From Streptomyces sp. S4.7 (GTDB lineage Bacteria; Actinomycetota; Actinomycetes; Streptomycetales; Streptomycetaceae): a stretch of 64,000 nt of DNA. Below are positions 1-8,476 of the stretch, piece after piece. The position numbers and the translations under genes are program-made. Numbering within the stretch: position 1 is the stretch's first letter; the number at the start of each line of letters is the position of its first letter. Under the pieces are notes generated by a model that was not told the origin of the DNA, did no database searches, and saw nothing but the letters and a program-made list of their open reading frames with translations. The DNA is taken from assembly GCF_010384365.1 (NCBI RefSeq), contig NZ_CP048397.1, positions 7,135,683 through 7,199,682 on the forward strand, read 5' to 3'.

Positions 1-738
1 CGCAACCTCGCCCTCGCCTACATGCTGCGCACCTACGGCATTCTCGACGGGGACGTGCCCTCCGTCGTAGAGGGATATACGCGCCAGTGCTCCATCCTGG
101 TCAGCGTGCGGGACCTCTCCGTGATGGCCGCGACGCTCGCCACCGGAGGTATCCAGCCCGTCACCGGCGAGCGGGTGATGGACCCCGGCGTCGCCCAGCA
201 CGTCATGGCCGTGATGGCCGCGGCCGGGATGTACGACGCGGCGGGCGACTGGCTCACCCGCGTGGGCATCCCCGCGAAGAGCGGCGTCGCCGGGGGCATC
301 GTCGGCGTCCTGCCCGACCGGGTGGGAATCGGAACCTTCTCCCCGCGCCTGGACTCCCACGGCAACAGCCAGAGAGGACGCCGTGCCTTCGAGCGGCTCT
401 CCCGGGACATGGGGATGCACCTGTTCGCCTCCGACCAGGGCAGGCTCGACGCCGTCGACGTGAGCGAGTCACGGGGCGCGGTCACCTTCGCCCTGCGGGG
501 CAACGTCCAACTCACCGCCGCCTCCGAGCTCTTGGACCTGATGGCCGACTCGGACGGCACGGCCGACGTGGTTCTGGACGTCACCAGGGTGCATTCCTTC
601 TCCGATCTCGGCCGTCGCATGTCGCTCGAAGGTCTGCGTCGACTGCGGCTGGACGGACGCGAGGTCGCCGTCCGGGACCCCTCGGGCGTGCTGCCGGACC
701 CTGATCTGGGAGACGGCAGCTACCCGGATGCCCTCTGA
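1..738 (+). CDS. glsA: Glutaminase with C-terminal STAS domain (5' end outside window)
   Basis: Hydrolyses L-glutamine to glutamate and ammonia (serine-dependent beta-lactamase-fold glutaminase, cytosolic). The frame is open from base 1, so the N-terminal part with the SxxK nucleophile motif lies outside the window. Visible family features are the segment YTRQCSILVSVRDLS, the PAKSGVAGGI loop and the F-S-P-R-LD-HGNS segment. After about residue 150 of the visible part comes a STAS-like domain (GAVTFALRGNVQLTAASELL), as in the long actinobacterial glutaminases where STAS is a C-terminal regulatory module. It converges on the methyltransferase gene downstream. Family assignment is confident; enzyme activity is known for the family only. 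Confidence 0.9.
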   Translation, partial: RNLALAYMLRTYGILDGDVPSVVEGYTRQCSILVSVRDLSVMAATLATGGIQPVTGERVMDPGVAQHVMAVMAAAGMYDAAGDWLTRVGIPAKSGVAGGIVGVLPDRVGIGTFSPRLDSHGNSQRGRRAFERLSRDMGMHLFASDQGRLDAVDVSESRGAVTFALRGNVQLTAASELLDLMADSDGTADVVLDVTRVHSFSDLGRRMSLEGLRRLRLDGREVAVRDPSGVLPDPDLGDGSYPDAL

Positions 739-812
739 CCGCCCCACCCCGCTCTGGCTACGCAAGAAGAAGCGCCCGATGCCGATGCCGATGGCGGTCG
801 GTCGGGCTCCGG

Positions 813-1631
813 CTAACGTTTGATGCCTACGCCTGCCAGCAGGCTGATCTGCGCGTCCGTGATCTCGGCCGCGTGCGCGGCGGGCTCGGCCGGACGCCAG
901 CGGTGGCAGCAGCAGATGCCGGGGTCGACCAGGTCGAGCCCGTCGAAGAAACGGCGGACTTCGCCGTGTGAACGGAACTGCACCGGAGACCCGGACTTCG
1001 TGTAGACCTCCGCGACCTTGTTCCAGGTGACGGGGTCGAAGTCGGGCGTGCAGTGGTTCATCGCGAGGGCGCTGCCCGCCGGGAGTGGGTCGAGGAGCCG
1101 GCGGACGATGGCGTACGGGTCGTGGGGGTCGGTGATGAAGTGCATGAGCGCGTTGAGGGACAGGGCGATGGGCTGGTCGAAGTCCAGCACCCCCGCGTCC
1201 TCCACGGCTTCCATCAGCGCGTCGGGGTCGGTAACGCTGGCCTGGACGTAGGCCGTGCGTCCCTGTGTCGTGCTGCGCATGAGGCGTTCGGCGTACTTCA
1301 GGACGAGCGGGTCGTTGTCCGCGTACACGACGCGGGCGTCGCGTGCGACGGACTGGGCGATCTGGTGCAGGTTGGGCTCGGTCGGGATGCCCGTGCCGAT
1401 GTCGAGCCACTGGCGGATGCCGTACTCCTGCGCCAGGACCCGGGTGGCCCGGTGCATGAACGCGCGGTTCTCGCGCGCGGTCATGTAGATGCCGGGGTGA
1501 GCCTGGGCGGCGACCAGGGCCGCCTCCTTGTCTATCTCGAAGTGGTCCTTGCCGCCGAGGAAGTAGTCGTACATCCGGGCCGAGTGCGCCTTGCTCGTGT
1601 CGAGATCCTGGCCGGCGTGCCTGGTGCTCAT
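813..1631 (-). CDS. SAM-dependent methyltransferase, DUF574 family
   Basis: Member of the actinobacterial S-adenosyl methyltransferase family formerly called DUF574. It opens with the characteristic KAHSARMYDYFLGGKDHF segment, followed by the SAM-binding LDIGTGIPTEPNLHQ loop and the acidic YADNDPLV strand. The family is expanded in Streptomyces and its natural substrates are mostly unknown. I chose the ATG at 1631 because a GGGGAG ribosome site precedes it; a longer in-frame ORF to 1706 has no such support. It lies just downstream of the DUF397/XRE pair on the same strand, a common neighbourhood for these genes. Product length 272 residues, normal for the family. Confidence 0.88.
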   Translation of the reverse strand: MSTRHAGQDLDTSKAHSARMYDYFLGGKDHFEIDKEAALVAAQAHPGIYMTARENRAFMHRATRVLAQEYGIRQWLDIGTGIPTEPNLHQIAQSVARDARVVYADNDPLVLKYAERLMRSTTQGRTAYVQASVTDPDALMEAVEDAGVLDFDQPIALSLNALMHFITDPHDPYAIVRRLLDPLPAGSALAMNHCTPDFDPVTWNKVAEVYTKSGSPVQFRSHGEVRRFFDGLDLVDPGICCCHRWRPAEPAAHAAEITDAQISLLAGVGIKR

Positions 1632-1713
1632 GTTCTCCCCTTCATGCCTGTGTCTGTCGGCCCGCAGGCCAGGGACGGAGACGGTGCCGTCGTCCCTTCT
1701 GCTCACCGTCGGA

Positions 1714-1965
1714 TCACCCGGCGGTCAAGTGGTCGGCCAAGCCCTCTTTGACTCCGCGGACGAACGCGGTGATCTCCTCCGGCGTGTAGATCAGCGCCGG
1801 GCCGGCCGGGTCGGCGGACTGCCGTACGGCCACGCGGCCATCGGCGAGTTGTTTCGTCTCGACACACTGGCCGCCGTTCGGCCCGCTCCAGGGACGTTCC
1901 CAGCCCTGTTCCCCGAGACTGTGTGCCGGCATGCCGTTGTAGACGCCCTCGTCGGTCATCGTCAT
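1714..1965 (-). CDS. DUF397 small protein, partner of the XRE regulator
   Basis: An 83-residue DUF397 protein, recognisable from the central W-x-G-PNGGQCVE segment, the VAVRQSADP segment and the C-terminal EEITAFVRGVKEG. DUF397 proteins sit beside XRE/DUF5753 regulators throughout Streptomyces (whiJ-like and abaA-like loci) and are thought to act with them in developmental control; the mechanism is not settled. Its ATG overlaps the regulator's TGA (ATGA, 1962-1965), so the two are translationally coupled. The longer overlapping ORF to 2904 in this frame is a shadow of the regulator gene. Confidence 0.88.
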   Translation of the reverse strand: MTMTDEGVYNGMPAHSLGEQGWERPWSGPNGGQCVETKQLADGRVAVRQSADPAGPALIYTPEEITAFVRGVKEGLADHLTAG

Positions 1966-2828
1966 GAGTACTCCTTGCGCATGCGGTTCAGGAGCGCTTT
2001 GCTGTCCGCCGACGACGTCAGCAGCGCCATGCGGGAATGTGCCTCGAGATGGGAGACGACGTCCGCGCGCTGGTCCAGGTAGACCGAGGCGCACAGGAGT
2101 TCGCTGTAGACGATGTCCGGTAGTTCGGGTTCCTCGAACCGGAAATATGTGAACGGGGCACACGCTCCGACATGCGCACCCGTGGTGAAGGGGACGATGT
2201 CGAGGCTGACGTGCGCCAACTCGGAGACGTCCAGGAGTCGGCCAAGCTGCTCTCGCATCACGTGGGGGCCGCCCACCACCCGGTGCAGGACGGCTTCCTC
2301 CATGACGACCCACAGTGTGGGGGCGTTCTCCCGGTCCAGCAGGCTCTGACGGCGCAGACGCAGCTCCACGCGGCGTGCTATCTCCTCCTCGCTGCCGTTC
2401 GGCAACCCGCCGCGCAGCACGGCATGCGCGTAGTCGGGAGTCTGAAGAAGACCGGTGACGTACTGGGGTTCGTACGTGCGTAAGGTCCGGGCGCCGGCCT
2501 CCAGGCTGACGTAGGCGGTGAACCAGGTGGGGACGGCATCGCGATAGGAGTGCCACCAGCCGGGTTTGTTGGCCTGCTCGGCCAGGTCGACGAACTCGTC
2601 GATCTCCTGGCGGTCCGAGCCGAAGGTCTCCAGGAGCTTCTCCGCGTAGAGAGGCTTCAGGGCGACCTCGGCCTTCTCCAGCCGGCGGATCGTCAGGGTG
2701 GTCACGCGCAGAGCCTTTGCCGCGTCCTCCAGCGAGGCGCCGGCACCGAGCCGCTTCTCCTGCAGCCGGCGGCCGAGGATCATGCGCAGGACTGTCGGTG
2801 CGCTGGTGCTGGAACGGGCTTCGCTCAC
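1962..2828 (-). CDS. XRE-family regulator with DUF5753 domain
   Basis: A 288-residue helix-turn-helix regulator. Residues about 15-70 form the XRE domain (GRRLQEKRLGAGASLEDAAK, then a TIRRLEKAE recognition region) and residues 90-280 are DUF5753 (PQYVTGLLQTPDYAHAV). Such proteins are paired with DUF397 partners and influence differentiation in Streptomyces; the DNA target is unknown. I chose GTG at 2828 because AGGAGG lies six bases upstream; a TTG two codons earlier is inside the ribosome-site spacing. Codon 116 is TTA (plus-strand bases 2481-2483), so translation should depend on the bldA leucyl-tRNA. It is divergent from the ATP-binding protein gene. Confidence 0.9.
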   Translation of the reverse strand: MSEARSSTSAPTVLRMILGRRLQEKRLGAGASLEDAAKALRVTTLTIRRLEKAEVALKPLYAEKLLETFGSDRQEIDEFVDLAEQANKPGWWHSYRDAVPTWFTAYVSLEAGARTLRTYEPQYVTGLLQTPDYAHAVLRGGLPNGSEEEIARRVELRLRRQSLLDRENAPTLWVVMEEAVLHRVVGGPHVMREQLGRLLDVSELAHVSLDIVPFTTGAHVGACAPFTYFRFEEPELPDIVYSELLCASVYLDQRADVVSHLEAHSRMALLTSSADSKALLNRMRKEYS

Positions 2829-3158
2829 GCCCAACCTCCTGAGGAACCGTCAATAGCGCCATTCTGACAGCGACTTGATGTCGACGCCAGGGTGATACCG
2901 GCACCGCTGAAATTATCAGGGAGTCGGTTGCAGCCTGAGCGCCAGCACGCGCATAGTGGACGTGTGAGCGGTCAAGTCACAGCAGTGACGCGCAGATCCG
3001 GTCCGGAGAGGGCGTGTGATGTCATGCCGTCGTCCGCCTCCGCCACTGGGCGATTGTCTCGGCGTACACCTCTTCACCGCTCGAGTTGCGTCCGGCAATC
3101 CCCCACCCCCCACCCCCCACCGCGCCCCGCCTCCGGAAGGCGCTGGAAGGCGACAACC
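2829..3158. other. Divergent intergenic region
   Basis: About 330 bases between the XRE regulator (minus) and the ATP-binding protein (plus). No convincing coding sequence was found. It should hold both promoters. A C-rich run with three CCCCACC-like repeats lies near 3101-3120. No operator could be assigned by eye. Confidence 0.5.
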
Positions 3159-3617
3159 GTGACTCTGTCCTCGCCCTCAGCCCCGGCCTCGACCCCTTCC
3201 TTAGCCGGGACCGTGTCGCGCCGGGAGTACTGGTTCGGCCTGCCCGCCCTGCCCACCAGTGCGAGATCCGCCAGGGACACCGTGCGCGACCGGCTCCGTG
3301 CGTGGAAGCTGCCCGGCGACACATGCTGCGACGCGGTGCTGCTGGTCTCCGAGCTGACGACGAACGCCGTACTCCACACCAGCAGCGGTCATGTCCTGTG
3401 CGGCCTCATACTGACCGGTGACGAGCGGCGCCTGCGCATCGAACTCCACGACGAGGGTGACACCCCGGTCCGCCCGCCCGAGACCCGCGCCGGCCCCGGA
3501 GAGGAGAGCGGACGAGGGCTGTTGCTCGTTCAGCAGCTCTCGTACAGCTGGGGATCCGCGCGCTCGACCTGGGCCGGAGGCAAGGTCGTCTGGGTGGAGC
3601 TGCTGGCCCACGGCTGA
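3159..3617 (+). CDS. ATP-binding protein (GHKL/HATPase_c, anti-sigma-factor-like)
   Basis: A 152-residue protein with the RsbW/SpoIIAB-type ATPase fold. The N box is VLLVSELTTNAVLHT (conserved E and N), followed by an IELHDEG motif and a GRGLLLVQQL segment matching the G2 box. Such stand-alone kinases are numerous in Streptomyces and often occur beside XRE/DUF397 pairs, as here; they are thought to modulate sigma factors or partner regulators. I chose the GTG at 3159 because GGAAGG lies eight bases upstream and the protein then begins shortly before the conserved domain. The open frame extends to 2892 but its N-terminal part is compositionally unlike protein. Partner unknown. Confidence 0.85.
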   Translation: MTLSSPSAPASTPSLAGTVSRREYWFGLPALPTSARSARDTVRDRLRAWKLPGDTCCDAVLLVSELTTNAVLHTSSGHVLCGLILTGDERRLRIELHDEGDTPVRPPETRAGPGEESGRGLLLVQQLSYSWGSARSTWAGGKVVWVELLAHG

Positions 3618-3662
3618 CGCGGTGGGCGGCACCGGCCCACGGCTGATGCCGCGGGCGACACC
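3605..3662 (+). repeat. Two-copy imperfect 29-bp tandem repeat at a gene end
   Basis: Bases 3605-3633 and 3634-3662 match at about 25 of 29 positions (both begin GGCCCACGGCTGA). The first copy spans the stop codon of the ATP-binding protein and the second lies just after it, so a local duplication has extended the 3' region without changing the reading frame. Confidence 0.6.
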
Positions 3663-3826
3663 GGCACACGGCGTCGGTCCGGCAGCGACAGCCCCGGCGG
3701 GCAGGGAAGGGACTGGCTGCCCACCGGACCAGTGGCTCCGTCCAACAGCAGCGATCGCACGGCACCGCCGACTTCCTTTCGCGCGGTGGGACCCCTCCTC
3801 CTCGATTCCATCTGCAGAAGGCGCCC

Positions 3827-4198
3827 ATGACTCCCCACGATGAAGCCGCTCCTCCCGTCGTGCTGTACGTATGTGCCGACCGGGCCCGGGGCGCGCCAGG
3901 GGGAGCCACGCAGCGCGCGCAGACAGAAGGCCGGGCATACGCCCAGGAGCGGGGACTGGCGATCGCCGAAGTAGTCACGGATACGTACGGTGAGCCCGAC
4001 CCGGCCCGGCGCAGCGGGTGGCAGCGGGTGAGAGAGCTGGCCCAGACGGGGCACGTCACCGCTGTACTCGTCCGCTGGCCCAGCACCATCGCCCCGGAGC
4101 CCGCGCACGAACTCCGGCACCGCGAGGTCGCCTGGCTCCACGACCTGGGCGTGCATGTCCGGTACACCTGGGCACCCCTGTCGTCAAAGGGGCTGTGA
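3827..4198 (+). CDS. Small resolvase-N-terminal-like protein
   Basis: A 123-residue protein resembling the N-terminal half of serine recombinases. It has a short beta strand VVLYVCADR, a region A-x-AQERGLAIAEVVTDTYGEPD like the resolvase segment after the catalytic serine, and GWQRVRELAQTGHVTAVLVRWPS like the conserved region that defines resolvase strand order. The catalytic serine normally found in the first strand is not evident, and the helix-turn-helix end is missing. It is therefore unlikely to recombine DNA and may be a repurposed fold. Similar stand-alone proteins occur near ATP-binding regulators in Streptomyces. Function unknown. Confidence 0.7.
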   Translation: MTPHDEAAPPVVLYVCADRARGAPGGATQRAQTEGRAYAQERGLAIAEVVTDTYGEPDPARRSGWQRVRELAQTGHVTAVLVRWPSTIAPEPAHELRHREVAWLHDLGVHVRYTWAPLSSKGL

Positions 4199-4346
4199 GA
4201 CCCGGTACGGCATCGACTCCGGGCGCCGGTCCATGGAGCAGAGGTTCGTGACCGGGAGAGTCCGCAAAGGCGCGCCCGTTGTCTGAACTGTCGCGCGGCG
4301 GGAAGACGAACCGCACACAGGGTTTGTATGCGACAGGAGAAGCGAC

Positions 4347-4610
4347 GTGGAGATCTCAGGCATCATCACCGCGATCATCATCGGCATCGTCATCGGCGTC
4401 CTGGGGCGGCTCGTTGTCCCTGGGCGCCAGCGCATCGGTGTGCTCTGGACCATCATGGTCGGCATCGTGGCCGCTCTGATCGGTACGGCTCTCGCGTCGG
4501 CTCTCGGCGTCGGCGACACGGACGGTCCCGACTGGATCGAATGGCTCATTCAGATCGGCCTCGCCGCGGTCGGCGTCGTCGCTCTCGATCGTGCCAAGGC
4601 ACGCCGCTGA
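4347..4610 (+). CDS. GlsB/YeaQ/YmgE-family stress membrane protein
   Basis: An 87-residue, very hydrophobic protein with three predicted membrane helices: residues 4-25 (IITAIIIGIVIGVLGRLVVPG), 30-50 and 65-82. The glycine-rich GxxxGxxGRLxxPG pattern is diagnostic of the transglycosylase-associated/GlsB family, induced by envelope or general stress in many bacteria. Start is the GTG at 4347, preceded by a GGAGAA sequence. It stands alone with short flanking gaps. Molecular role not established for the family. Confidence 0.85.
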   Translation: MEISGIITAIIIGIVIGVLGRLVVPGRQRIGVLWTIMVGIVAALIGTALASALGVGDTDGPDWIEWLIQIGLAAVGVVALDRAKARR

Positions 4611-4734
4611 GACCTGCCAAGGCCCCTGCCGAAGGCGACAGACGCCCAGGGGCGTGGGTGCGAGCCGTGACACGGGGAGGAGACCTCGCAAAGGGCCCCC
4701 CACCGTCGCGGTCACTGCTCGGACGGCGGCGGTG

Positions 4735-4965
4735 TCAGGTCAGGAGATATACGGCGTACGCCACGAAGAACCCCGCGCACAGCACGGTGACGGTGGCGAT
4801 GGCGATGAGTGGGCCCATTGCCCAGCCGGGCTCGGGCTTGACTCGCGGGCCGAGCTCCGAGCCGGTACTGGATTCGCCGGGTGGGGTCTCCCCTGGAGGC
4901 ACTGATCCTCCTGCCTCCAGGCCGGTTGTCACGCGCGGATCCGGATCGGCGCCGTTATCGGTCAT
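4735..4965 (-). CDS. Small tail-anchored membrane protein, hypothetical
   Basis: A 76-residue protein with a hydrophilic Pro/Gly/Glu-rich N-terminal half and one membrane helix at the very C-terminus (residues about 50-74, GPLIAIATVTVLCAGFFVAY). The topology suggests a tail-anchored or single-pass inner membrane protein. No family was recognised and the ribosome site is weak, so the call rests on codon bias, frame length and the clean hydrophobic segment. Confidence 0.55.
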   Translation of the reverse strand: MTDNGADPDPRVTTGLEAGGSVPPGETPPGESSTGSELGPRVKPEPGWAMGPLIAIATVTVLCAGFFVAYAVYLLT

Positions 4966-5051
4966 ACATGACGATTACCCACTATTCATGCACTTAACAG
5001 GTGAAAGCGGCAGTGCTTCCGTCAGGAGGGAAGGTCCGCGGCGCGGGACGT

Positions 5052-5573
5052 TCACCTGTCGGTGAAGGGCCCGGTCACGTTCGAGTGCGATTCGCCTCCC
5101 GGTTCACCGTCCTCCGGCGGTTGCGGTACGGGCCGGGCAGTGTGATCGGGATGGCCTCGGGTGCGCCGGGCCTCTTTCATCTCCGCCTCGTACAGATGTG
5201 TCCGCCCGTCGGCGAGTTCCTGCCGCACCCGCGATTCCAACTGGGTGAGCGGCTGGTAGAAGGTGGCGTTGTACGCCTCGATGATCTGGAAGGTCCAGTG
5301 GCCGGGGATGACGTTGCGCCCCACCATCTCCCGCTCCACCAAGTCCGCCTGCCGCACGTGGCCCGCCGTTCGCAGCTGCTCCACGGCTCGGCCCAGGGTC
5401 AGGTCAGCACCACCGGTCAGCTGGTGGAAGGCGTACAGATGTCCTCTGGCCTGCTCGACGGTCTCCAACGCTTCCGACAGCGTGCCAAGGGCTTCGATGG
5501 TGCCGTCGCTCACACCCTCGGGGCGTAGGTGCCGGGGCGCCGGGTGGTCGTCTTCGTCGAAGATCTCGCTCAT
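5052..5573 (-). CDS. Conserved hypothetical protein, helical
   Basis: A 173-residue protein starting at the ATG MSEIFDEDDHP. It is predicted mostly alpha-helical in the middle, with a conserved-looking block (EALGTLSEALETVEQARGHL, then GRAVEQLRTAGHVRQADL and a GHWTFQIIEAYNATFY segment) and a charged Pro-rich tail. Proteins of this kind recur in Streptomyces, but I know no function. The longer ORF to 5738 overlaps the promoter of the divergent HAD gene and was shortened. Confidence 0.7.
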   Translation of the reverse strand: MSEIFDEDDHPAPRHLRPEGVSDGTIEALGTLSEALETVEQARGHLYAFHQLTGGADLTLGRAVEQLRTAGHVRQADLVEREMVGRNVIPGHWTFQIIEAYNATFYQPLTQLESRVRQELADGRTHLYEAEMKEARRTRGHPDHTARPVPQPPEDGEPGGESHSNVTGPFTDR

Positions 5574-5672
5574 ACGGTGATCCTGCCCCGAGCGACCCCT
5601 TTTCCGCGGCGGTCGGCGCGGCTTGTGCCGGAGTGGACATGGTGGAGGCCAGGATCGGGCACAGGAGTAGGG

Positions 5673-5688
5673 CGCCCCGGCCGGGGCG
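5673..5688. promoter_or_regulatory. 16-bp perfect palindrome in divergent region
   Basis: CGCCCCGGCCGGGGCG is perfectly self-complementary with no loop, so it suits a dimeric repressor better than a terminator. It lies between the starts of the hypothetical gene (5573, minus) and the HAD gene (5732, plus). The binding protein is unknown. Confidence 0.35.
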
Positions 5689-5731
5689 GCGGCGGGCCGG
5701 GCTGGCCCGTTTCGGGAGAGTGAGGCATACG

Positions 5732-6397
5732 GTGGCACGTGCGGCGCTGTTCGACGTGGACGGAACCCTGACGGATACGAACTACCTGCATGTCACGAGC
5801 TGGTGGCAGGCGTTGCGTGGTGCGGGCCACGAGGTGGCGATGTGCGACATCCACCGGGCGATCGGGCTCGGCTCGGGCGACCTCCTCGCCCATCTGCTCG
5901 GCGACGACCGGGACCGTGACGGGGACAGCGGGATCAGTGCCGCGCACAGCACGCTGTACGGCACGTACTTCGGCCGGCTGACGGCTTTCGACTCCGCCGG
6001 CGACCTGCTGCGGGTCCTGGCCGGTCAGGGCTGGACCAACGTCCTCGCCTCGTCGGCGTCCGGACCGGAGCTCGCGGTCCTGCGCCGTGCGATCGACGCG
6101 GACGATGTCATCGCGGGAACGGCGAGTTCGGATGACGTACGGCGGGGCAAACCGGCCCCTGACCCCGTGCGTGCCGCGCTGGACCTCGCCGGGGTTCCCG
6201 CGGAGAACGCGGTCTTCGTCGGAGACGCGGTGTGGGACATGCAAGCGGCGTCGAGAGCGGGCGTACGGAGCATCGCGGTCCTGTCCGGCGGCATTCCACG
6301 CGACGCGCTCGAAGCCGCCGGGGCGGACGAGGTGTACGAGAACGTCGGCGACCTACTCGCCCGCCTCGACGACAGCCTCTTCGCCCGCACGGACTGA
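5732..6397 (+). CDS. HAD-superfamily phosphatase
   Basis: A 221-residue haloacid-dehalogenase-like hydrolase of the beta-phosphoglucomutase/phosphoglycolate phosphatase group. Motif I is FDVDGTLTD (Asp8 nucleophile, Asp10), motif II is the LASSASGPE strand, and motif III/IV is GKPAPDP followed by VFVGDAVWDM. A helical cap spans residues 20-85. It probably dephosphorylates a small cytosolic phosphate ester; substrate unknown. GTG at 5732 was chosen because the nucleophile motif then lies near the start as usual and GAGG precedes it; the frame is open to 5633 upstream. Confidence 0.88.
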   Translation: MARAALFDVDGTLTDTNYLHVTSWWQALRGAGHEVAMCDIHRAIGLGSGDLLAHLLGDDRDRDGDSGISAAHSTLYGTYFGRLTAFDSAGDLLRVLAGQGWTNVLASSASGPELAVLRRAIDADDVIAGTASSDDVRRGKPAPDPVRAALDLAGVPAENAVFVGDAVWDMQAASRAGVRSIAVLSGGIPRDALEAAGADEVYENVGDLLARLDDSLFARTD

Positions 6398-6675
6398 GTC
6401 CCGCCGCCGGCACACGACAACGCGGGCGGCCCCGGTGACGCGGGCCTTGCCGTTCGCATTGCGCGCGACGCTCCGCCGAAGCCGCCGGGGTGGCGAGGTG
6501 ACCGTACCGGTGGGGGTGCCGCTGCCGGGTGGCACTGTCGGGACGGTGGCGCGGACGGTCCCGCCGAGCCCGCCGGTGCCGGTGCGGGTAACCGAGCCCT
6601 AAGGGTTGCCGACACCGGAGCGACCGGTGGGACGGTGGCCCAGAACGTCACCGTGTCCGCGCCGTGTGTCGGTGG

Positions 6676-7068
6676 TCAGATGCCGGGCCGGTAGCGCATC
6701 GGGTGGTCCCGGGGCACTTCGACGATGCAGATCATCACACCGTCCGGGTCGGCGGTCCACATCTCGATCAGTCCCCAGGGCTCCTCTTCGGGCGGACGCG
6801 CGATGTCGACGCCCCGCGATACGAACTGCTCGTACGTCGCCCGCGCGTCCCCGACCTGCAGCCAGAGTTGGAGCCCGGGGGAGGGCGGGGTGTCGGAGCG
6901 GCCCGAGACCTCGAGGAAGCCGCCGCCGAGGAAATAGACGGTGCCGCGCTCGGGCCCGGTGCCGAACTCCCGGTAGACCGACAGGCGAAGCCTCTCGCCG
7001 TAGAAGACCCGTGAGCGCTCCGGATCGGTGGGCCGGAGCAGAATCCTGCTGCTCAGTACATGCACCAC
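6676..7068 (-). CDS. VOC-family (glyoxalase-fold) protein
   Basis: A 130-residue vicinal-oxygen-chelate protein with two beta-alpha-beta-beta-beta modules: SRILLRPTDPERSRVFYGE at the start of the first and LWLQVGDARATYEQFVSRG at the start of the second. It ends with the typical EMWTADPDGVMICIVEVP strand carrying the metal-ligand glutamate position. Members include dioxygenases, glyoxalases and resistance proteins, and the exact reaction cannot be deduced. Two GTG codons lie in a row at the start; GGAAGGG upstream supports either. It converges on the HAD gene. Confidence 0.82.
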   Translation of the reverse strand: MVHVLSSRILLRPTDPERSRVFYGERLRLSVYREFGTGPERGTVYFLGGGFLEVSGRSDTPPSPGLQLWLQVGDARATYEQFVSRGVDIARPPEEEPWGLIEMWTADPDGVMICIVEVPRDHPMRYRPGI

Positions 7069-7259
7069 GCGGTCGCACCCCTTCCGGAGATGACTGGATC
7101 CAAGAGAAGGCGCGCCGCGCGGTCTTGATGCCGCGGGGCAGGCGTCGACAGCGTGCCTAACGCTCCGCGGCGGCCCGGGTCACTGTCGGGCAGGCGATGC
7201 CCACCACCGACTGACCCGGCGTCAGACCCTGATGAACCTGATCAGAACCTGACGGCACA

Positions 7260-8117
7260 TCAGGCCGCGTCCAGCTCCGCCACCTCGGCGGCGGTGAGTT
7301 CGAGATCGGCGGCAGCGGCCGAGTCGGTGACGGTCTCCGGACGGCTGGAGCCCGGAATCGGCACCACCGTGGGCGACTTCGCCAGCAGCCAGGCCAGGCA
7401 GACACGCTGTGGGCTCACTCCGTGCGTGTCGGCGACGCTCTTGAACGGGGAGTGCGTGGAGCCGAGTCCACCGGCGTTCTTGATGCCGCCGAACGGACTC
7501 CACGGCAGGAACGCGATCCCCAGCTCCTTGCACAGCTCCAGCTCCGGTTCGCTGGAACGGAACGCCGGTGAGAACTGATTCTGTACGGAGGCGAGCCGGC
7601 CGCCGAGAAGGTCGTAGGCCAGGCGGATCTGCTCCGGATTCGCGTTGGAGATACCGGCCCGCTGGATCTTGCCCTCGTCGAGCAGGTCCCGCAGGGCGCC
7701 GACGGACTCCTCGTACGGCACCGCCGGGTCCGGGCGGTGGAACTGGTACAGCCCGATCGCCTCCACCCCGAGCCGGCCGAGCGACTCCTCACAGGCGCGC
7801 CTGAGGTGCTCCGGGGAGCCGTCCACCGTCCAGGAGCCGTCCCCCGGCCGCCGATGGCCGCCCTTGGTGGCGACCAGGACCTCGGAGCCCAGGCTGTGCG
7901 AGGCCAGCGCCTTCGCGATCAGGGACTCGTTGTGGCCCACCTCGTCGGCGTGCACGTGGTAGGCGTCCGCCGTGTCGATCAGCGTCACCCCGGCGTCCAG
8001 CGCCGCGTGGACGGTGGCCAGGGAACGGGCCTCGTCGGGCCGCCCCTCGATCGACATCGGCATACCGCCGAGGCCGATCGCGCCGACCTCGGCGGTACCA
8101 ATACGGCGAGTCTTCAT
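7260..8117 (-). CDS. Aldo/keto reductase
   Basis: A 285-residue NADPH-dependent aldo/keto reductase with a TIM-barrel pattern. The catalytic tetrad is visible: Asp and Tyr in LIDTADAYHVH, Lys in VLVATKGGHRRP and His in YQFHRPDP. The C-terminal cofactor loop is VVPIPGSSRPETV. Its substrate in the cell is not known; related Streptomyces enzymes reduce broad carbonyl substrates. Start ATG at 8117. It stands alone between the VOC gene and a 359-base gap. Confidence 0.92.
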   Translation of the reverse strand: MKTRRIGTAEVGAIGLGGMPMSIEGRPDEARSLATVHAALDAGVTLIDTADAYHVHADEVGHNESLIAKALASHSLGSEVLVATKGGHRRPGDGSWTVDGSPEHLRRACEESLGRLGVEAIGLYQFHRPDPAVPYEESVGALRDLLDEGKIQRAGISNANPEQIRLAYDLLGGRLASVQNQFSPAFRSSEPELELCKELGIAFLPWSPFGGIKNAGGLGSTHSPFKSVADTHGVSPQRVCLAWLLAKSPTVVPIPGSSRPETVTDSAAAADLELTAAEVAELDAA

Positions 8118-8476
8118 GGTGTGTGGTTCTCCCTGCCGTTGTCACGCGCTGCCGGGTCCCCGGCAGGCTCCTCAGGTCGGGCTCCTGCCCGGCGGAGCGT
8201 TCCGTACCCGTCGTCGGGCGTACCGGTCCCCGACCCCCGACGGGAAGGGTTTGTTCCATTACCACCGAGCCGGCCGGCGGCGCCACCACCGCCGCAGCAG
8301 GAACGGCAGGTCCTACGACCGGCACCGAACCACCTCGGGGCCTGCCGTACGCGAAGTGCCGGTCAGGACCCGCGACATGGCGCCCGACGGCTTCCGTCGG
8401 GCGCTCGCCGCTCCTCCGTGCGGGTGCCGTTCTCAACGGCATTGCCCGCCACAGGTGTTGGCGGACCGCCGCAGCC
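8118..8476. other. Intergenic region with terminator hairpin
   Basis: 359 bases between the Clp-N-domain gene end (8477, minus) and the aldo/keto reductase start (8117, minus). No gene is supported. It contains a perfect GC-rich hairpin at 8380-8404 and the presumed reductase promoter. Confidence 0.5.
8380..8404 (-). terminator. Hairpin terminator after the Clp-N-domain gene
   Basis: A perfect 11-bp stem (GCGCCCGACGG pairing with CCGTCGGGCGC) closes a 3-base loop. It lies about 70 bases past the end of the minus-strand Clp-N-domain gene. A U-run is lacking, as is usual for GC-rich actinobacterial terminators. Confidence 0.65.

Noticed and set aside
3827..4198. Active serine recombinase
   Set aside because: The catalytic serine and DNA-binding domain are not visible and the length is only 123 residues.
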